Part shown: positions 22,150 to 32,456 of the stretch, one piece after another
How positions within the stretch are numbered: the first letter of the stretch is position 1
Layout: the number at the start of each line of letters is the position of its first letter
Notes under the pieces: generated by a model
The model's input: only the letters and a program-made list of their open reading frames with translations
What the model was told of the DNA's origin: nothing
Databases searched by the model: none
Translations under genes and position numbers: made by a program
Source: Apoderus coryli
Taxonomy: Eukaryota; Arthropoda; Insecta; Coleoptera; Attelabidae
DNA: 64,000 bases
NCBI GenBank assembly: GCA_911728435.2
Contig: OU452207.1
Coordinates: forward strand, 14,240,182 to 14,304,181
Reading direction: 5' to 3'

Positions 22150-22806
22150 TGTATATATTTATATTCTTTGTATTGTTACTTTTGTGTAATTGCATTTATT
22201 ATTATTATCACTCTGGACACGCTCCGTAGCGAATCTTTCCTTACCTGCCCGTATATTGTAATATCATATTTCTTTTCGGGGGGAATTCTTGAAGAAAAAA
22301 AGTTACTTTCATGAAGCCCTATCTAAAATATAGTACTGTGAGAGGTGTCACCGTTTGTCTCAAAGTCTCAGTTTCACATGTTTAGACTTACTGTGAATTA
22401 AATTACAGCTTAAATGGTTATTTGCTTGTAACAAACTTTTTTAAAAATACTTAGTCACCAATAATGACAATTTTTTTTACTAGTAGAATTTCTTGGGAAT
22501 GAGGTTCATATGAAACTAGTTTTTTGAAATAATATTTATTTCATGTCATATCTTTCGTACAACGTTTCGACAACATTACGTTGTCTTCTTCAGGCAACAG
22601 AATCTTCTTTTTTTTTAATATAATTTCTTACAACATCTTTTCATTTTGACCAAGACATTAATGTCTAGTAAAAAATTAAATAATAAGGTTCAAGAAAACT
22701 TTCAAGAATAATGACAAAGTAAAATATGTATGAATAAATTAGTTAAGTGACGTTTTTAATTTTTTATTAAAAAAAGCTTATTATAAAATTTCAATATTCT
22801 TTGTTA
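22150..22806 (+). repeat. Segmental duplication, copy S2
   Basis: Nearly the same as 15903-16350 (LINE tail, GGACACG block, GAGAGGTGTCACCG block) but interrupted by a 236-bp insertion. It starts right after the last eya exon, in the middle of a LINE 3' UTR, so the duplication breakpoint is close to 22150. Confidence 0.8.
22471..22706 (-). mobile_element. 236-bp retroelement tail inserted in S2
   Basis: Flanked by the 11-bp duplication AATAATGACAA (22460-22470 and 22707-22717), which occurs once in copy S1. On the minus strand it contains CTGAAGAAGACAACGTAATG and TCGAAACGTT and ends in an A-rich tract, as in 3' ends of insect non-LTR or Penelope-like elements. A 5'-truncated insertion. Confidence 0.75.
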
Positions 22807-23471
22807 ACTAATATAAACCGCTAGCTAACTTATTCACTCTAATCTACAACCAAAATCAGTAAAAGTTTGTACGTATCTCCTCCAAAGAAAAATAATTGTA
22901 AAATATGTCATGTGTTTTTACATACAGTTAAATATTAATACCGAATAGTCGGTAGGCTACTTTTCGTGAGGCTTCTTTGAAGGGAAACATTTTTAAAATA
23001 GTTTCCAAATCGTCACATTTTTCATTAAAGTAAAGTCAGAAAAGAAAACAGATTTGTATGTTATTCTTATGGAATCTACTCGATTAAACAACTTACCAAC
23101 TTACAATGCTTTGCTGCCAGAATATTTTTCAAATTATCTCTATCCTACACCTCGTACTTATTATTCGCGCAATAGCTTAATTAAACTGAAACCTATTTAC
23201 ACACGACACATCTCCAGATGTTTAATTAAATATAATCTTAATTTCCCCAAGTTTATTTTATTTTACCTTTGCCTTAAAAATTGATAAATAGAAAAATCCA
23301 TTGAAAAATAACGCCCTGCAAAACGCTTTTGGTTTGATTAAAATGGAGTAAGTGGTTTTTGAAATATGCGAAAAAATATATTTTGATTCCTGCAACCTTC
23401 GTAGCAAATATGTTCTCTATATTAATTATAGGGACAAACAGATTAATCCTATTTAAATTTCTTTGCTATAG
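22807..23471. other. Intron-like DNA upstream of the ADE2 exon
   Basis: AT-rich, no SAICAR-synthetase coding visible. A 76-codon ORF at 23054-23284 has no recognisable domain and AT-rich composition. Ends in CTATAG, the acceptor for the ADE2 exon. Confidence 0.4.
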
Positions 23472-24139
23472 GTGAGTTAATGGTAGCCGATGTCATCGAT
23501 TCAGACAGCTGGCGATTATGGCCTGCCGACGATAAATGGTTAATGGTGGACAAACAAGTATACAGAAACTTGACTAATGTCACATCACAGGATCTCGATA
23601 CTGTTAAGCGTAACTTTGAATGGGTATCTGACCAATTAGACCACTTATTACCACCCAGAGATCATTTGGTCGTGATTGTAATGGGCAGTCCTACTGATAA
23701 AGATTACTGCAACAAAATCAGGAAATACTGTGAGGATTTGGGTTTGAAAGTGGAACTTCGCGTGTCCTCCGCGCACAAAACTACCGAATCCACATTGAAA
23801 TTGATCAGTTATTATGAATCTGTGAATTTGAAGATTGTTTTTATAGCAGTAACAGGTAGATCCAATGGTTTGGGCCTGGTGATTTCCGGTAATTCCGATT
23901 TTCCGGTTATAAATTGTCCACCGGTGTCCAAAGATGATGTGGATAGAGATATTTGGTCCAGTTTGAATGTTCCTTCAGGACTGGGTTGCGGAACAGTTAT
24001 TTATCCGGAAACTGCAGCGTTAAATGTTGCCCAAAGTGTTGCGTTGAACGACTACATTGTTTGGGCTAGGTGGAGAGTGCGAAGATTGAACAATTATGAT
24101 AAGTTGCCCAAGGCTGATGAAGAATTTAGGTATAAGTGA
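23472..24139 (+). CDS. ADE2: ADE2/Paics terminal exon: AIR carboxylase domain, uninterrupted
   Basis: The last exon of the bifunctional purine-synthesis enzyme (SAICAR synthetase plus AIR carboxylase), which carboxylates aminoimidazole ribotide. An acceptor (TATAG) precedes the exon and about 222 codons run to the stop at 24137-24139. Visible: VADVIDSDSWRLWP (end of the synthetase part), QVYRNLTNVT, VVIVMGSPTDKDYC (carboxylase P-loop-like motif), VSSAHKTTES, AVTGRSNGLG (usually AVAGRSNGLG), FPVINCPPV, SGLGCGTVIYPETAALN and LNDYIVWARWRVRRLNNY. No stop or frameshift seen. The upstream exons for the synthetase domain are not in the window, and cnc and eya pseudogenes surround it, so it is most likely an orphan exon, despite being the best-preserved host fragment here. 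Confidence 0.88.
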
Positions 24140-24281
24140 TTTATTAAATATTTTTGACTTATATGTAATTGTTGTAAAAATATATTATTTTATTTCTTTT
24201 ATTTGATGACTTTGTTTTCTGATAATAAAATATAATTGTATTTTTGTATCGATCAATTCTAAAAAATCTATTTTGTTCTAG

Positions 24282-25159
24282 GAATGTACACAATGCGCAT
24301 GCTAGATGCAAACCCCATAAGCAATTTGAGTATGAATGGTACCACACCAAGTTCAAATGCTATGTCCAGACACGATATGGAACACTTAGACACATCTAGT
24401 GACAGTGCTGTTAGTTCTATGGGTTCCGAACGTGTACCATCACTGTCAGATAGTGAGTGGTGTGATGCGGGATCAGACTCTGGTCATACAACTAATGACG
24501 AACATTATGTGAGAGATTACAATAAATTCAGACCTTACGACTACAGCTACTCCAGTCGCCAGTTAAATGCTAGTATTGGTAGTACTGACGCTTCTAGATT
24601 ACCGCCCGTAGCCCAGAAAAAACATCAAATGTATGGAAAAAGATACTTCCAAGATCAAGGAGCTGCTAGTGCTGTACACCAACCGCACAGACCAATTAAG
24701 TATGAATATCGATATGCTGCAACAGGTTCTTATAATTCACCTTCACAACCTGAAGGCGCCGTGGATCAAAAAATTACTGAAATGAAATACTCAAGCCAAA
24801 TGGATTTTAATAGACATTCTATTGTTAGAAATAATATCGATCATATTCAACACAACCATTCCTATCATTTACCAGCTGAAAACACGTAAATCATCTGAAG
24901 AGGAACATTTGACAAGAGATGAAAAAAGAGCACGAGCTCTTAACGTACCAATAACGGTTGATGATTTTATGAATCTACCTAAGGATGAGTTCAATGAACG
25001 ACTATCAAAATACGATTTAAGTGAAGCACAACTTAGTTTCATCAGAGATATTCGCTGAAGAGGAAAAAACAAAGTGGCAACACAAAACTGTCGAAAACGA
25101 AAATTGGATTGGATTGGAAAACGACGTGGAGGGCCCTCCGGAATCTGCAAACGTTATCA
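24282..25159 (+). pseudogene. cnc: cap-n-collar exon fragment, copy 3 (best-preserved N-terminal part)
   Basis: Same acceptor context as copy 1 (AAATCTATTTTGTTCTAG). 201 codons stay open from 24284, including a TGSYNSPSQPEGAV stretch that copies 1 and 2 have lost or scrambled. A frameshift after HLPAENT moves the CNC domain (LPKDEFNERLSKYDLSEAQL) into another frame (24822-25058). An Arg codon of the basic region is TGA (DIR-stop-RGKNKVATQNCRKRKLD). The sequence after KRKLD is then replaced by unrelated DNA, so the leucine zipper is absent; possible splice donors are near 25160. Copy 3 descends from the same source as copies 1 and 2 but decayed independently. Confidence 0.9.
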
Positions 25160-25731
25160 GTGTGAGTGCTTTTCACCATTTTTAATATTTTTTCCATCTT
25201 TCCTTATTTAATATATCTAATACAATAAAAATAATCAACCAAAAATACAGTCCACTTAACAGACGATCCTCGTCCCAACAGTTATTGTTGTCTTCTTGTT
25301 TATTTAGTCCGTGCCGTAGTGTGAATTTAGTGTTAGTACGTGATGAAGGATCTAGGTTTTTTTCTTTTATTATTCTAATTTCAATTGTTCCTATGCCAAG
25401 TAAATTAGTTATTTTTGCTTTGAAATATATGCCACGTGGTGTGTGTGTTTGTGCCAGTGGTGTACATACAATGAAACTAGAGCCAAAGAAGTAATATTCA
25501 AAAATAAAATAAAACGGCGTGATAGCTAAGAGTGTTCAAGTTTGGCTATGTGTCAACGTTAATTCTTCGTAATCGTAAGGTTGCGAGTTCAAAACTGGGT
25601 AATGGCACTTTTAGTAGATTTTTAAAAAAAATCTAACTATTCAGGAGATCGACACAACCGAAATTTTGAAAAATTTTTGTGCAGTACTTCATTTTATGAC
25701 CCCTGGATCCTAAAAATGACCTCAGTTCAAA

Positions 25732-25734
<3 letters not shown>
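25160..25734. other. Spacer, no gene seen
   Basis: A 69-codon ORF (25285-25494) has no recognisable domain. Otherwise AT-rich non-coding. Confidence 0.35.
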
Positions 25735-25766
<32 letters not shown>

Positions 25767-26310
25767 GATATAGAAACTTTGCGTCACGTTCTAGGCCGCA
25801 TTTTTTGACCAATCGAAACAAAATTTGGTTAAAAAATTAAGATTGAAATCGGAGAGCTAATTTCAGAATGGCGGCCTGTCAAAGTTTTAAAAAAATCATA
25901 TTTTTTTCGTTGTTAATAGAAAATACCGATGTTACATATCATTTGATAGAGCACTTAAATCTCTACAATATTTATTTGGAGAGTTTTTTCATCGCTGGCA
26001 TATTTAAGTAAATGTAAGTCATTATAAAGTAACAAAAAATAAAAAAAAATATCATCACCCGCTATACCTGTAATTATTTTGACAAATAAACACCTGTGAA
26101 ATAACAATAAGACCTTACTTACGTATGTATTATAGTATAATGGGTATTTCAGTTAAAATAACTGTCAATATGACACTTTGGTTATATTTGGCGAATGTCA
26201 GAATATTCCATTATTTGTTTATTAATAGTGGGTGTCAGTGGTAGACTAAGTATAAATAAAAAATACATAAATCAAAAATCTACTTTTCCGACTGGCTGCC
26301 ATCGGGATTT
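25735..26310. mobile_element. (AT)n run plus half of the 13.4-14.3 kb foldback MITE
   Basis: After an (AT) microsatellite (25735-25764), the sequence matches the centre and right arm of the element at 13405-14310 (CCGCATTTTTTGACCA, CTCTCCAAATAAA-type block, ATCATCACCCGCTATACCTG, and a terminal AGTGGTAGACTAAGTATAAA). The left arm is missing. Confidence 0.8.
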
Positions 26311-27408
26311 TTTTTTTATTGCAATTGTAGCCTGTCTGCGCATATTGTTATCTGACATGTTTATTAAATTCGTTTTACCAAAGATATTTCATTAATTAAC
26401 GTAGTAAGTATCCAAACTCATGTTTAACAAATTTGTGTCTTATCCCTTCTAGTCCCAAGGTCTTCAATTCTGTTGTCGTTATACTTATACACGTGGTTGA
26501 ATCCATAAGACCCATATCACCCTGTATACGGCATGCCTAATGCATTTAGAGCGCTGACAGCTTTGTAATATAACAGCTTAAGTACATCTTTTACAGAAAT
26601 AATCAACCATCAATTTTTTGGATGGACGCCTTAATGCACTGTCAAGTGAAAATATTGATATCTTACCTAATGCATGAATGTATATAATATACAAACACAT
26701 GTAATAATATTTTAGGTTGATTAAAGCCGCAAAGAGTAATTTTAGATGGTGGAATAAATTATAATGTGATTTATAAACAAAATTTGGAACGATTTATTTA
26801 CACAAAACATCTCGAGCGCGCTTCTACAATTTAAAGAAAATCTATTTGTATATATGAAAGATATGTTGATGATATGCTGTTTATTATTTTATATACAAGG
26901 TGTTTCTAAAAAAGCTGGGCAAAATTTGTGAGCGAATTGGGGACATCTACTCATGAAAAAAACCTGAGGATGATTTTTTTGAAATATTTTCGAAACGAGT
27001 AAAGATGAATTAACTAAATGTAGCATATTTATTCGCCTAGTTAAATGTCGTAAACTGACATGAAAATGAATAAAAAAGGATGACCATAGGCGGTAAACGG
27101 GGGGGGATCCTTGCCTTAATTATAACCTAACTTTTTTTCCTTTTGGTTTTTATTCATTTTGTGTCAAAAATGTGATAAAATAAAGTTTTCTACTGCACAC
27201 TGCTTTTTTCTCGAAAAACTTAGAGGTTTTCGAGAAATTCGAGTTTGAAAATTTAGGACAAAACTGGTTCTTAGTAAAGAGCATTAATAAAATTATTTAA
27301 ATACAGTTTTGGTTTGATGTATGTATTTTGGGTTCAAATAATTGCAAAAGAGAGTCGCCGAAGTTTATTCGAATTTACCTAAATGAATATTTCCTTTTGT
27401 TGTTACAG
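26311..27408. other. AT-rich DNA upstream of the islet LIM1 exon
   Basis: No ORF. At about 26890 a CAAGGTGTTTCTAAAAAAG string resembles the end of a mariner/MITE-type repeat. Otherwise nothing recognised. Confidence 0.35.
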
Positions 27409-27584
27409 AAAAGCCCCGATGACTGAGCCACTGTGTCGGATGTGGAAGTCAAATCCACGACCAATACATACTTAGGGTGGCATGCCGCCTGTCTTACATG
27501 TCAAGAGTGTCGACAGTTTCTCGATGAGTCTTGCACACGTTTCGTACGGGATCGTAAAACGTACTGAAAAATGGATTATGTGCG
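27409..27584 (+). pseudogene. tup: islet/tailup LIM domain 1 exon, decayed
   Basis: Acceptor TTACAG and donor GTACGT border an exon encoding [16 protein letters not shown], then in a second frame [19 protein letters not shown] and FVRD. This is the first LIM zinc-binding domain of the LIM-homeodomain factor islet (tailup), which specifies motor neurons and other cells. Breaks: a stop near the start (KPR-stop-LS), a deletion of about 17 bp that removes the residues between RV and WHAAC, a Cys-to-Arg change before FVRD and a TGT-to-TGA change that removes a zinc-binding Cys. The second LIM domain exon is 10.2 kb downstream; the homeobox exon is not in the window. Confidence 0.92.
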
Positions 27585-27652
27585 GTACGTATTTTTTTTT
27601 TAACTATTTCTGATGATGACTCGTATTATAAGCGAATGAACAAATGAAACAC

Positions 27653-27897
27653 AACCGTTTTTAGGCTTTCTTAGAAATTAAAAAAAAATATATATTCTAA
27701 TACTAATCAGAATTATATAACTAGTTAATTTTAATTGATTTTTAAAATAATTAATACGTTTTTTTTTTTGGTAATGGCGATTCTAATCCCACTGGTTACG
27801 CCTATGATAAATAGTGGTTCAAATATCGCTAGCCGTACTATTAATAGTGTTAAATAGTAAAATTATATTGCCCTTCGTATCTTCATCTCATTTCATA
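27653..27897 (+). repeat. Duplicated intron segment, copy X1
   Basis: About 245 bp (AACCGTTTTTAGGCTTTC ... CTTCATCTCATTTCATA) directly downstream of the islet LIM1 exon. The same segment recurs at 34248-34393 plus 36787-36893 (X2), where a LINE has split it. Confidence 0.9.
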
Positions 27898-28141
27898 TGA
27901 CAGATGTATATGCATAATATACGTTAGTGGATAATAATACCAACAAAAATTATAATTTATAAATTATTCTGTAGCAAAAAGATTTTAGGTAATCGTTTTA
28001 ATTATTTTTATAATATGTAACTATTTTATTCAAGGTTTATAGTCTGAAAAAATTAGGACTACATTCATAGTAAATTAATATGAAATAATAAATGTCTATT
28101 CTATTTTTAGCTCTCCATATCATATATGTAATATATGTATA

Positions 28142-30326
28142 CAGGGTGGTCCAACTTTTACCGGCATAAATTTCAGAATCGATAGATAATCGACAAATAA
28201 TGTGAGTTTTGTTAATAAACTATGTGCGAAAAATGCTTCGTTACAAAGTTACAGGGTGTTGAAATTTAAGAAAAAAAATGGAATTTTATTAATATCTTTA
28301 TAACCAATTGAGATATTTAAATGAAATTTGGCATGTGTAGAGGGGTAATTTTCATGTAATAATATTATTTTTATTTCCACCAGTGGCGTGCGTACGGCTA
28401 CCGTTTGCGATATTTTGAATGACAAAACAGATACGACACTGGTTTTTCTCAAGATAAGAACTATATCTGCAATCCTTATTCAATTTAAAAGAAAAAAGTA
28501 CTCTTGGCTTTTTTTCGTATGACTCAACATTTTCGAGTAAAAAGATAAAAATCGTCTAAATCAAATTTATTGAAAACCAACATAAACATAACATCTCATT
28601 ACACGTTTTAACAGATTTTACAGTTTTTTTACAGAAACTGTCCAAAATGACCTCCGCCATTGTCAATACATAATTGACATCTTCTGCTGATGCTCTTAAT
28701 TGCTGCTTCTTGAATTTTTAAGACTAATTCTTCGCGGTTTCTGGCCGGCACCCTATACACTTTTTCTTTTTGGTAGCCCTCAATAAAGAAATCAAGTGGA
28801 GTCAGGTCAGGCGACCTTGGGTCCAAGATATAGGTCCCTCATGATTCTTTTCGATTTCTCCAGAGAAACGGCCAATCCTTTGATTTCCGTAATGCTCTGT
28901 TATCCAGTTTCCCACATTCCGCCCGAAATGTGCTGGTGCTCCATCCATTTGAAACCAACCATTCGTACGTAAATGAAGTGGCACGTCATCCAATAAATCA
29001 TTTAAATTATTCTGTAAAAAGTAATTGTGCTGAGACCCTAGCTGGTAAAAAGAATGGTCCGAGGAGATTATTGGATATTACTCCTAGCCACACGTTCACA
29101 CTGAATTGGTGAACTTTCTGGTGAAAGTTGTGGTAATTCGTTATACCAGTACCTACTTGCAAATGAAGCTTCAGCAGTCCAGCAAAACTTTTGCAGGAAA
29201 TCTTCATCTACTTGAACTTTATTCAATAACCAATTGCAATGCAGTTACGCGTTTTAACATAGTCCTCAGGCAACAAATCTTGCACAGGCCTAAAATGGTA
29301 AGCCTTTCTACCATCTTTATGAAGTGACCTAAGAATGGTTGACCTTGATATGTTAAGCATGACAGCAGCTCTTCGTGAACTTAGGTTTGGATTTCGATCA
29401 AACGTTCTTAAAATACGCCTTTCATCGGCCAAACTGTTTCTTCTAGGGCGCTGTCTATTGTTATTTATGTTAAAAGTAGTATTTAAACCTCGTTCTCGAG
29501 ATACCCGATGAACTTGAGAGAAAACTTATCTCGTTGGATGACGTCTACTGCGTGCATACTCCCTTGCGGCTGCTACTGCATTTTCTTCGCAAAAACCGCA
29601 AATTAAATGAATGTCTGCGTATTCTTGGTTAGTAAATAGCCGCGGCATTATTATTAACACTAAAAAGAACACTTAAATGCAACACAATTTTGTGGTGACA
29701 AAATGATTGACATTTCTGTTTTGTAACCAAGTGTTTTGTTTTAATCAAAGCTAATTGATAATTATGCGCCTTTTACTAATTCAGTATTGACAATGACGTT
29801 AGTCATTTTGAACAGTTTCTGCAAAAAAAAAACTGTAAAATATGTGTAAAACGTGTAATGATATGTTATTTTTATGTTGGTTTTCAATACATTTGATTTA
29901 GACGATTTGTATTTTTTTACTCGAAAATGTTGCGTCAAACGAAAAAAGCCAAGATTATTTTTTTCTTTTAAATTGAATAAGGATTGCAGATATAATTTTT
30001 ATTTTGAGAAAAACCAGTGGCGTATCTGTTTTTTCATTCAAAATATCGCTATCGGTAGCCGTACGCACGCCACTGGCGGAAATAAAAATAATCTTATTAG
30101 GTGGCAAAATTAAGCTAGATTAGCTCTCTACACATGCCAAATTTCATTTAAATATCTCGATTGGTTATAAAGATATTAATAAACTTCCATTTTTTTTCTT
30201 AAATTTCAACACCCTGTAACTTTGTACCGAAGCATTTTTCGCACATAGTTTTTGAACCAAACTCACATTATTTGTCGATTATCTATCGATTCTGAAATTT
30301 ATGCAGGTAAAAGTTGGACCACCCTG
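28142..30326 (-). mobile_element. Tc1/mariner-superfamily element with inverted repeats of about 500 bp
   Basis: Ends CAGGGTGGTCC...GGACCACCCTG, flanked by the TA target. The left terminal repeat (28142-28642) and right one (about 29811-30326) are imperfect inverted copies over their whole length. They enclose a degenerate transposase gene on the minus strand. The empty site is visible in copy 1 of the host repeat at 10826. Unusually long terminal repeats for a mariner-type element. Confidence 0.88.
28629..29647 (-). pseudogene. Degenerate Tc1/mariner (IS630-type) transposase
   Basis: The minus-strand start MPRLFTNQEYADIHLICG is near 29647. It is followed by an in-frame stop after RSRRHPTR, a helix-turn-helix region (NPNLSSRRAAVMLNISRSTI, 29223-29432), a central part broken by frameshifts, the second catalytic Asp context FQMDGAPAHFGRN (about 28945) and the third catalytic region PRSPDLTPLDFFIEGY (about 28800). 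It reads as the insect group of mariner-like transposases with the SPDLTPLDFF motif. Several stops and shifts; not functional. Confidence 0.85.
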
Positions 30327-30429
30327 TATATGGAGACTATTAGTTTCATGAAAAAAATTTTTTTTTTTAATTTCACCGGAAATACTTGTTTTTGGTCATT
30401 TTATACATAAATAAGTAGTTTTAAAAAAA

Positions 30430-30464
<35 letters not shown>

Positions 30465-32167
30465 ATCCACGAAAACGCAAAAACTGCTTAACAGATTTTA
30501 ACCAAATTTGGTACAAAAATACTATTGGACATGGCAAGGAGCTGATTAGATTTTGGGAAACAATGAGCGTAGGCAAAGGGTTTAAAAGAGGGTTCAAAAA
30601 TTAAAAAAATTCATAGTTCTTAAACTTATCCGAAATACTGTATAATTTTTTACGCATTTAATTGAATATAACCTAAAATATTTAACATAAAATATTAGAC
30701 CACATTGGCGTTCGAAAATAGTGTAAAATGGGGTAAAAAATATTTTAAAAAAACGTACTTCTTAAACATAGCAGAAATATTAACTAATTATTTATAGCTT
30801 TAATAGAATATAACCTATAAAATGTGTCATAAATATCTTACTTTCATAGGCGTTCGTAAATAGTGGAAAAGGGGTCAAAACATAAAAAATATCTATTTCC
30901 TAAACTTATTCGAAATATGGAATATTTTTTTATAGTTGTGATAGAATATAACCTAAAAAATTTTACATAAAAAAATTGGTTCACAAAGGCGTTCGAAAAT
31001 AGTTTAATAAGAGGGTCAAAAACGAAAAAAAAAAATGTTTCTCAAATATACCAGAAAAATTGGATAATTATATATAGCTTTGATATAAGATAACCTAAAA
31101 AATGCAGCATAAAATTTGTATTTACATAGGCGTTCGTAAATAGTAGAAAAAGGGGTAAAATAAAAAAAAATTAAAATGTAAAAATTTTTATATTTAACTA
31201 GATGAATTGGTGTTAAAAATACACGACAAAAATTAATGTACCATAGGCGTCCGTGAAAATTCTATAAAAGGGTCAGAAAAAATTTGTATCTGTGATAACT
31301 CAAAAACCACTTAACGGATTTTAACCACATTTGGTACGAAAATACTACAGGATATATATATATATAGGTGGTGATTAACATTGAGCGTAGGCAAGGGGTT
31401 TAAAAGAGGGTTCAAAAATTTAAAAAATCATAGTTCTTAAACTTATCCGAAATATTGAATAATTTTTTTATAGTTGTGATAGAATATAACCTAAAAAATG
31501 TTACATAAAAGAATTAGTTCACACAGGCGTTCGAAAATAGTCTTAAAAAAGGGTCAAAAACGAAAAAAAAAATGTTTTCCAAATATACCAGAAAAATTGG
31601 CTAATTATATATAGCTTTCATATAAGATAACCTAAAAAATGCAGCATAAAATTTTTATTTACATAGGCGTTCGTAAATAGAAAAAAAGGGGTAAAATAAA
31701 AAAAAAATTAAAAAGTAAAAAAATTTATATTTAACTAGTTGAATTGGTGTTAAAAATACACAACAAAAATTAATGTTCCATAGGCGTCCGTGAAAATTCT
31801 ATAAAAGGGTGAGAAAAAAAATGTATCCGTGATAACTCAAAAACCACTTAACGGATAACCTACAACATGCAGCATAACAATTTTGTTTACATAGGCGTTC
31901 CTAAATATTGGAAAAGGCGGCAAAATAAATTTTATAATAAAACTAAAAAAAATCAATTAATTTGCGTTCAAGAACTTGGCCTAGATCTGAAATATAAAAT
32001 ATCTGCGTATAAATAGTGCCTCCAAAGAGAAGAGTAAGGCACAAAACCCGATACTTAAAAAAAAATAGCTGATGTCTAAAACAAAACAAAAATTTATTAA
32101 ATTTAGATAAATGACAAAAAGGTCATAAAATTATTACTTTTACACTTAAATATGGAGAGCTATTCGT

Positions 32168-32187
32168 GCCTCGAGGGCAACAGCTAG
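32168..32187 (+). other. Candidate Helitron 3' terminus (hairpin plus CTAG/T)
   Basis: TGCC-TCGAG-GGCA hairpin, 4 nt, then CTAG followed by T. This matches the layout of Helitron ends, but the hairpin is short. Confidence 0.45.
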
Positions 32188-32456
32188 TTTTTTTTTGTAT
32201 GAATATAATAATAACGACAATAAATAGATAACGAGCACATATTTTAGTCTAAATATCTAAAACTCGTGCCAATGTAGCACCCCAGTAATAACCGTCTATG
32301 TATGTGATGCTTCGATGCCGTTCAGCGGAAACAGTTGTTTCGTGAGCAAGCAGGTGATCGCCTGCTGTGAGCGCCCTGTTCTCTCTCTCATAGTTTAGTA
32401 AACGTCGTTCCGTTTCGTTTTCTCGTTTACTACCTCTCCGTCTCTTCTCTGTTCAG
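32188..32456 (+). other. Spacer/5'-UTR-like DNA before prospero
   Basis: Non-coding; GC content rises from about 32280. A pyrimidine-rich tract ends TGTTCAG, an acceptor-like site directly before the prospero coding exon. Possibly the end of the prospero 5' intron or leader carried along. Confidence 0.4.

Larger units (their letters stand above)
28104..32187 (+). mobile_element. Helitron-like repeat family H, copy 2, with nested mariner
   Basis: The same family as 10800-12430. The first 38 bp lie left of the mariner-like insertion and the remainder resumes at 30327, with a (GTCT)n run (about 30432-30462) and tandem-like units. The right end at 32168-32187 reads TGCCTCGAGGGCA (short hairpin), ACAG and CTAG followed by T, which fits a Helitron 3' terminus. 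There is no Rep/helicase coding, so it is non-autonomous. The 5' end is not resolved. Confidence 0.6.

Noticed and set aside
23054..23284. 76-codon ORF before the ADE2 exon as a gene
   Set aside because: No domain, AT-rich composition, no splice or start support.
17809..25159. cnc, eya and ADE2 as working genes with introns
   Set aside because: Stops, frameshifts and deletions in cnc and eya, missing first and last exons, and three cnc copies. ADE2 alone is open but lacks the exons for its first half.
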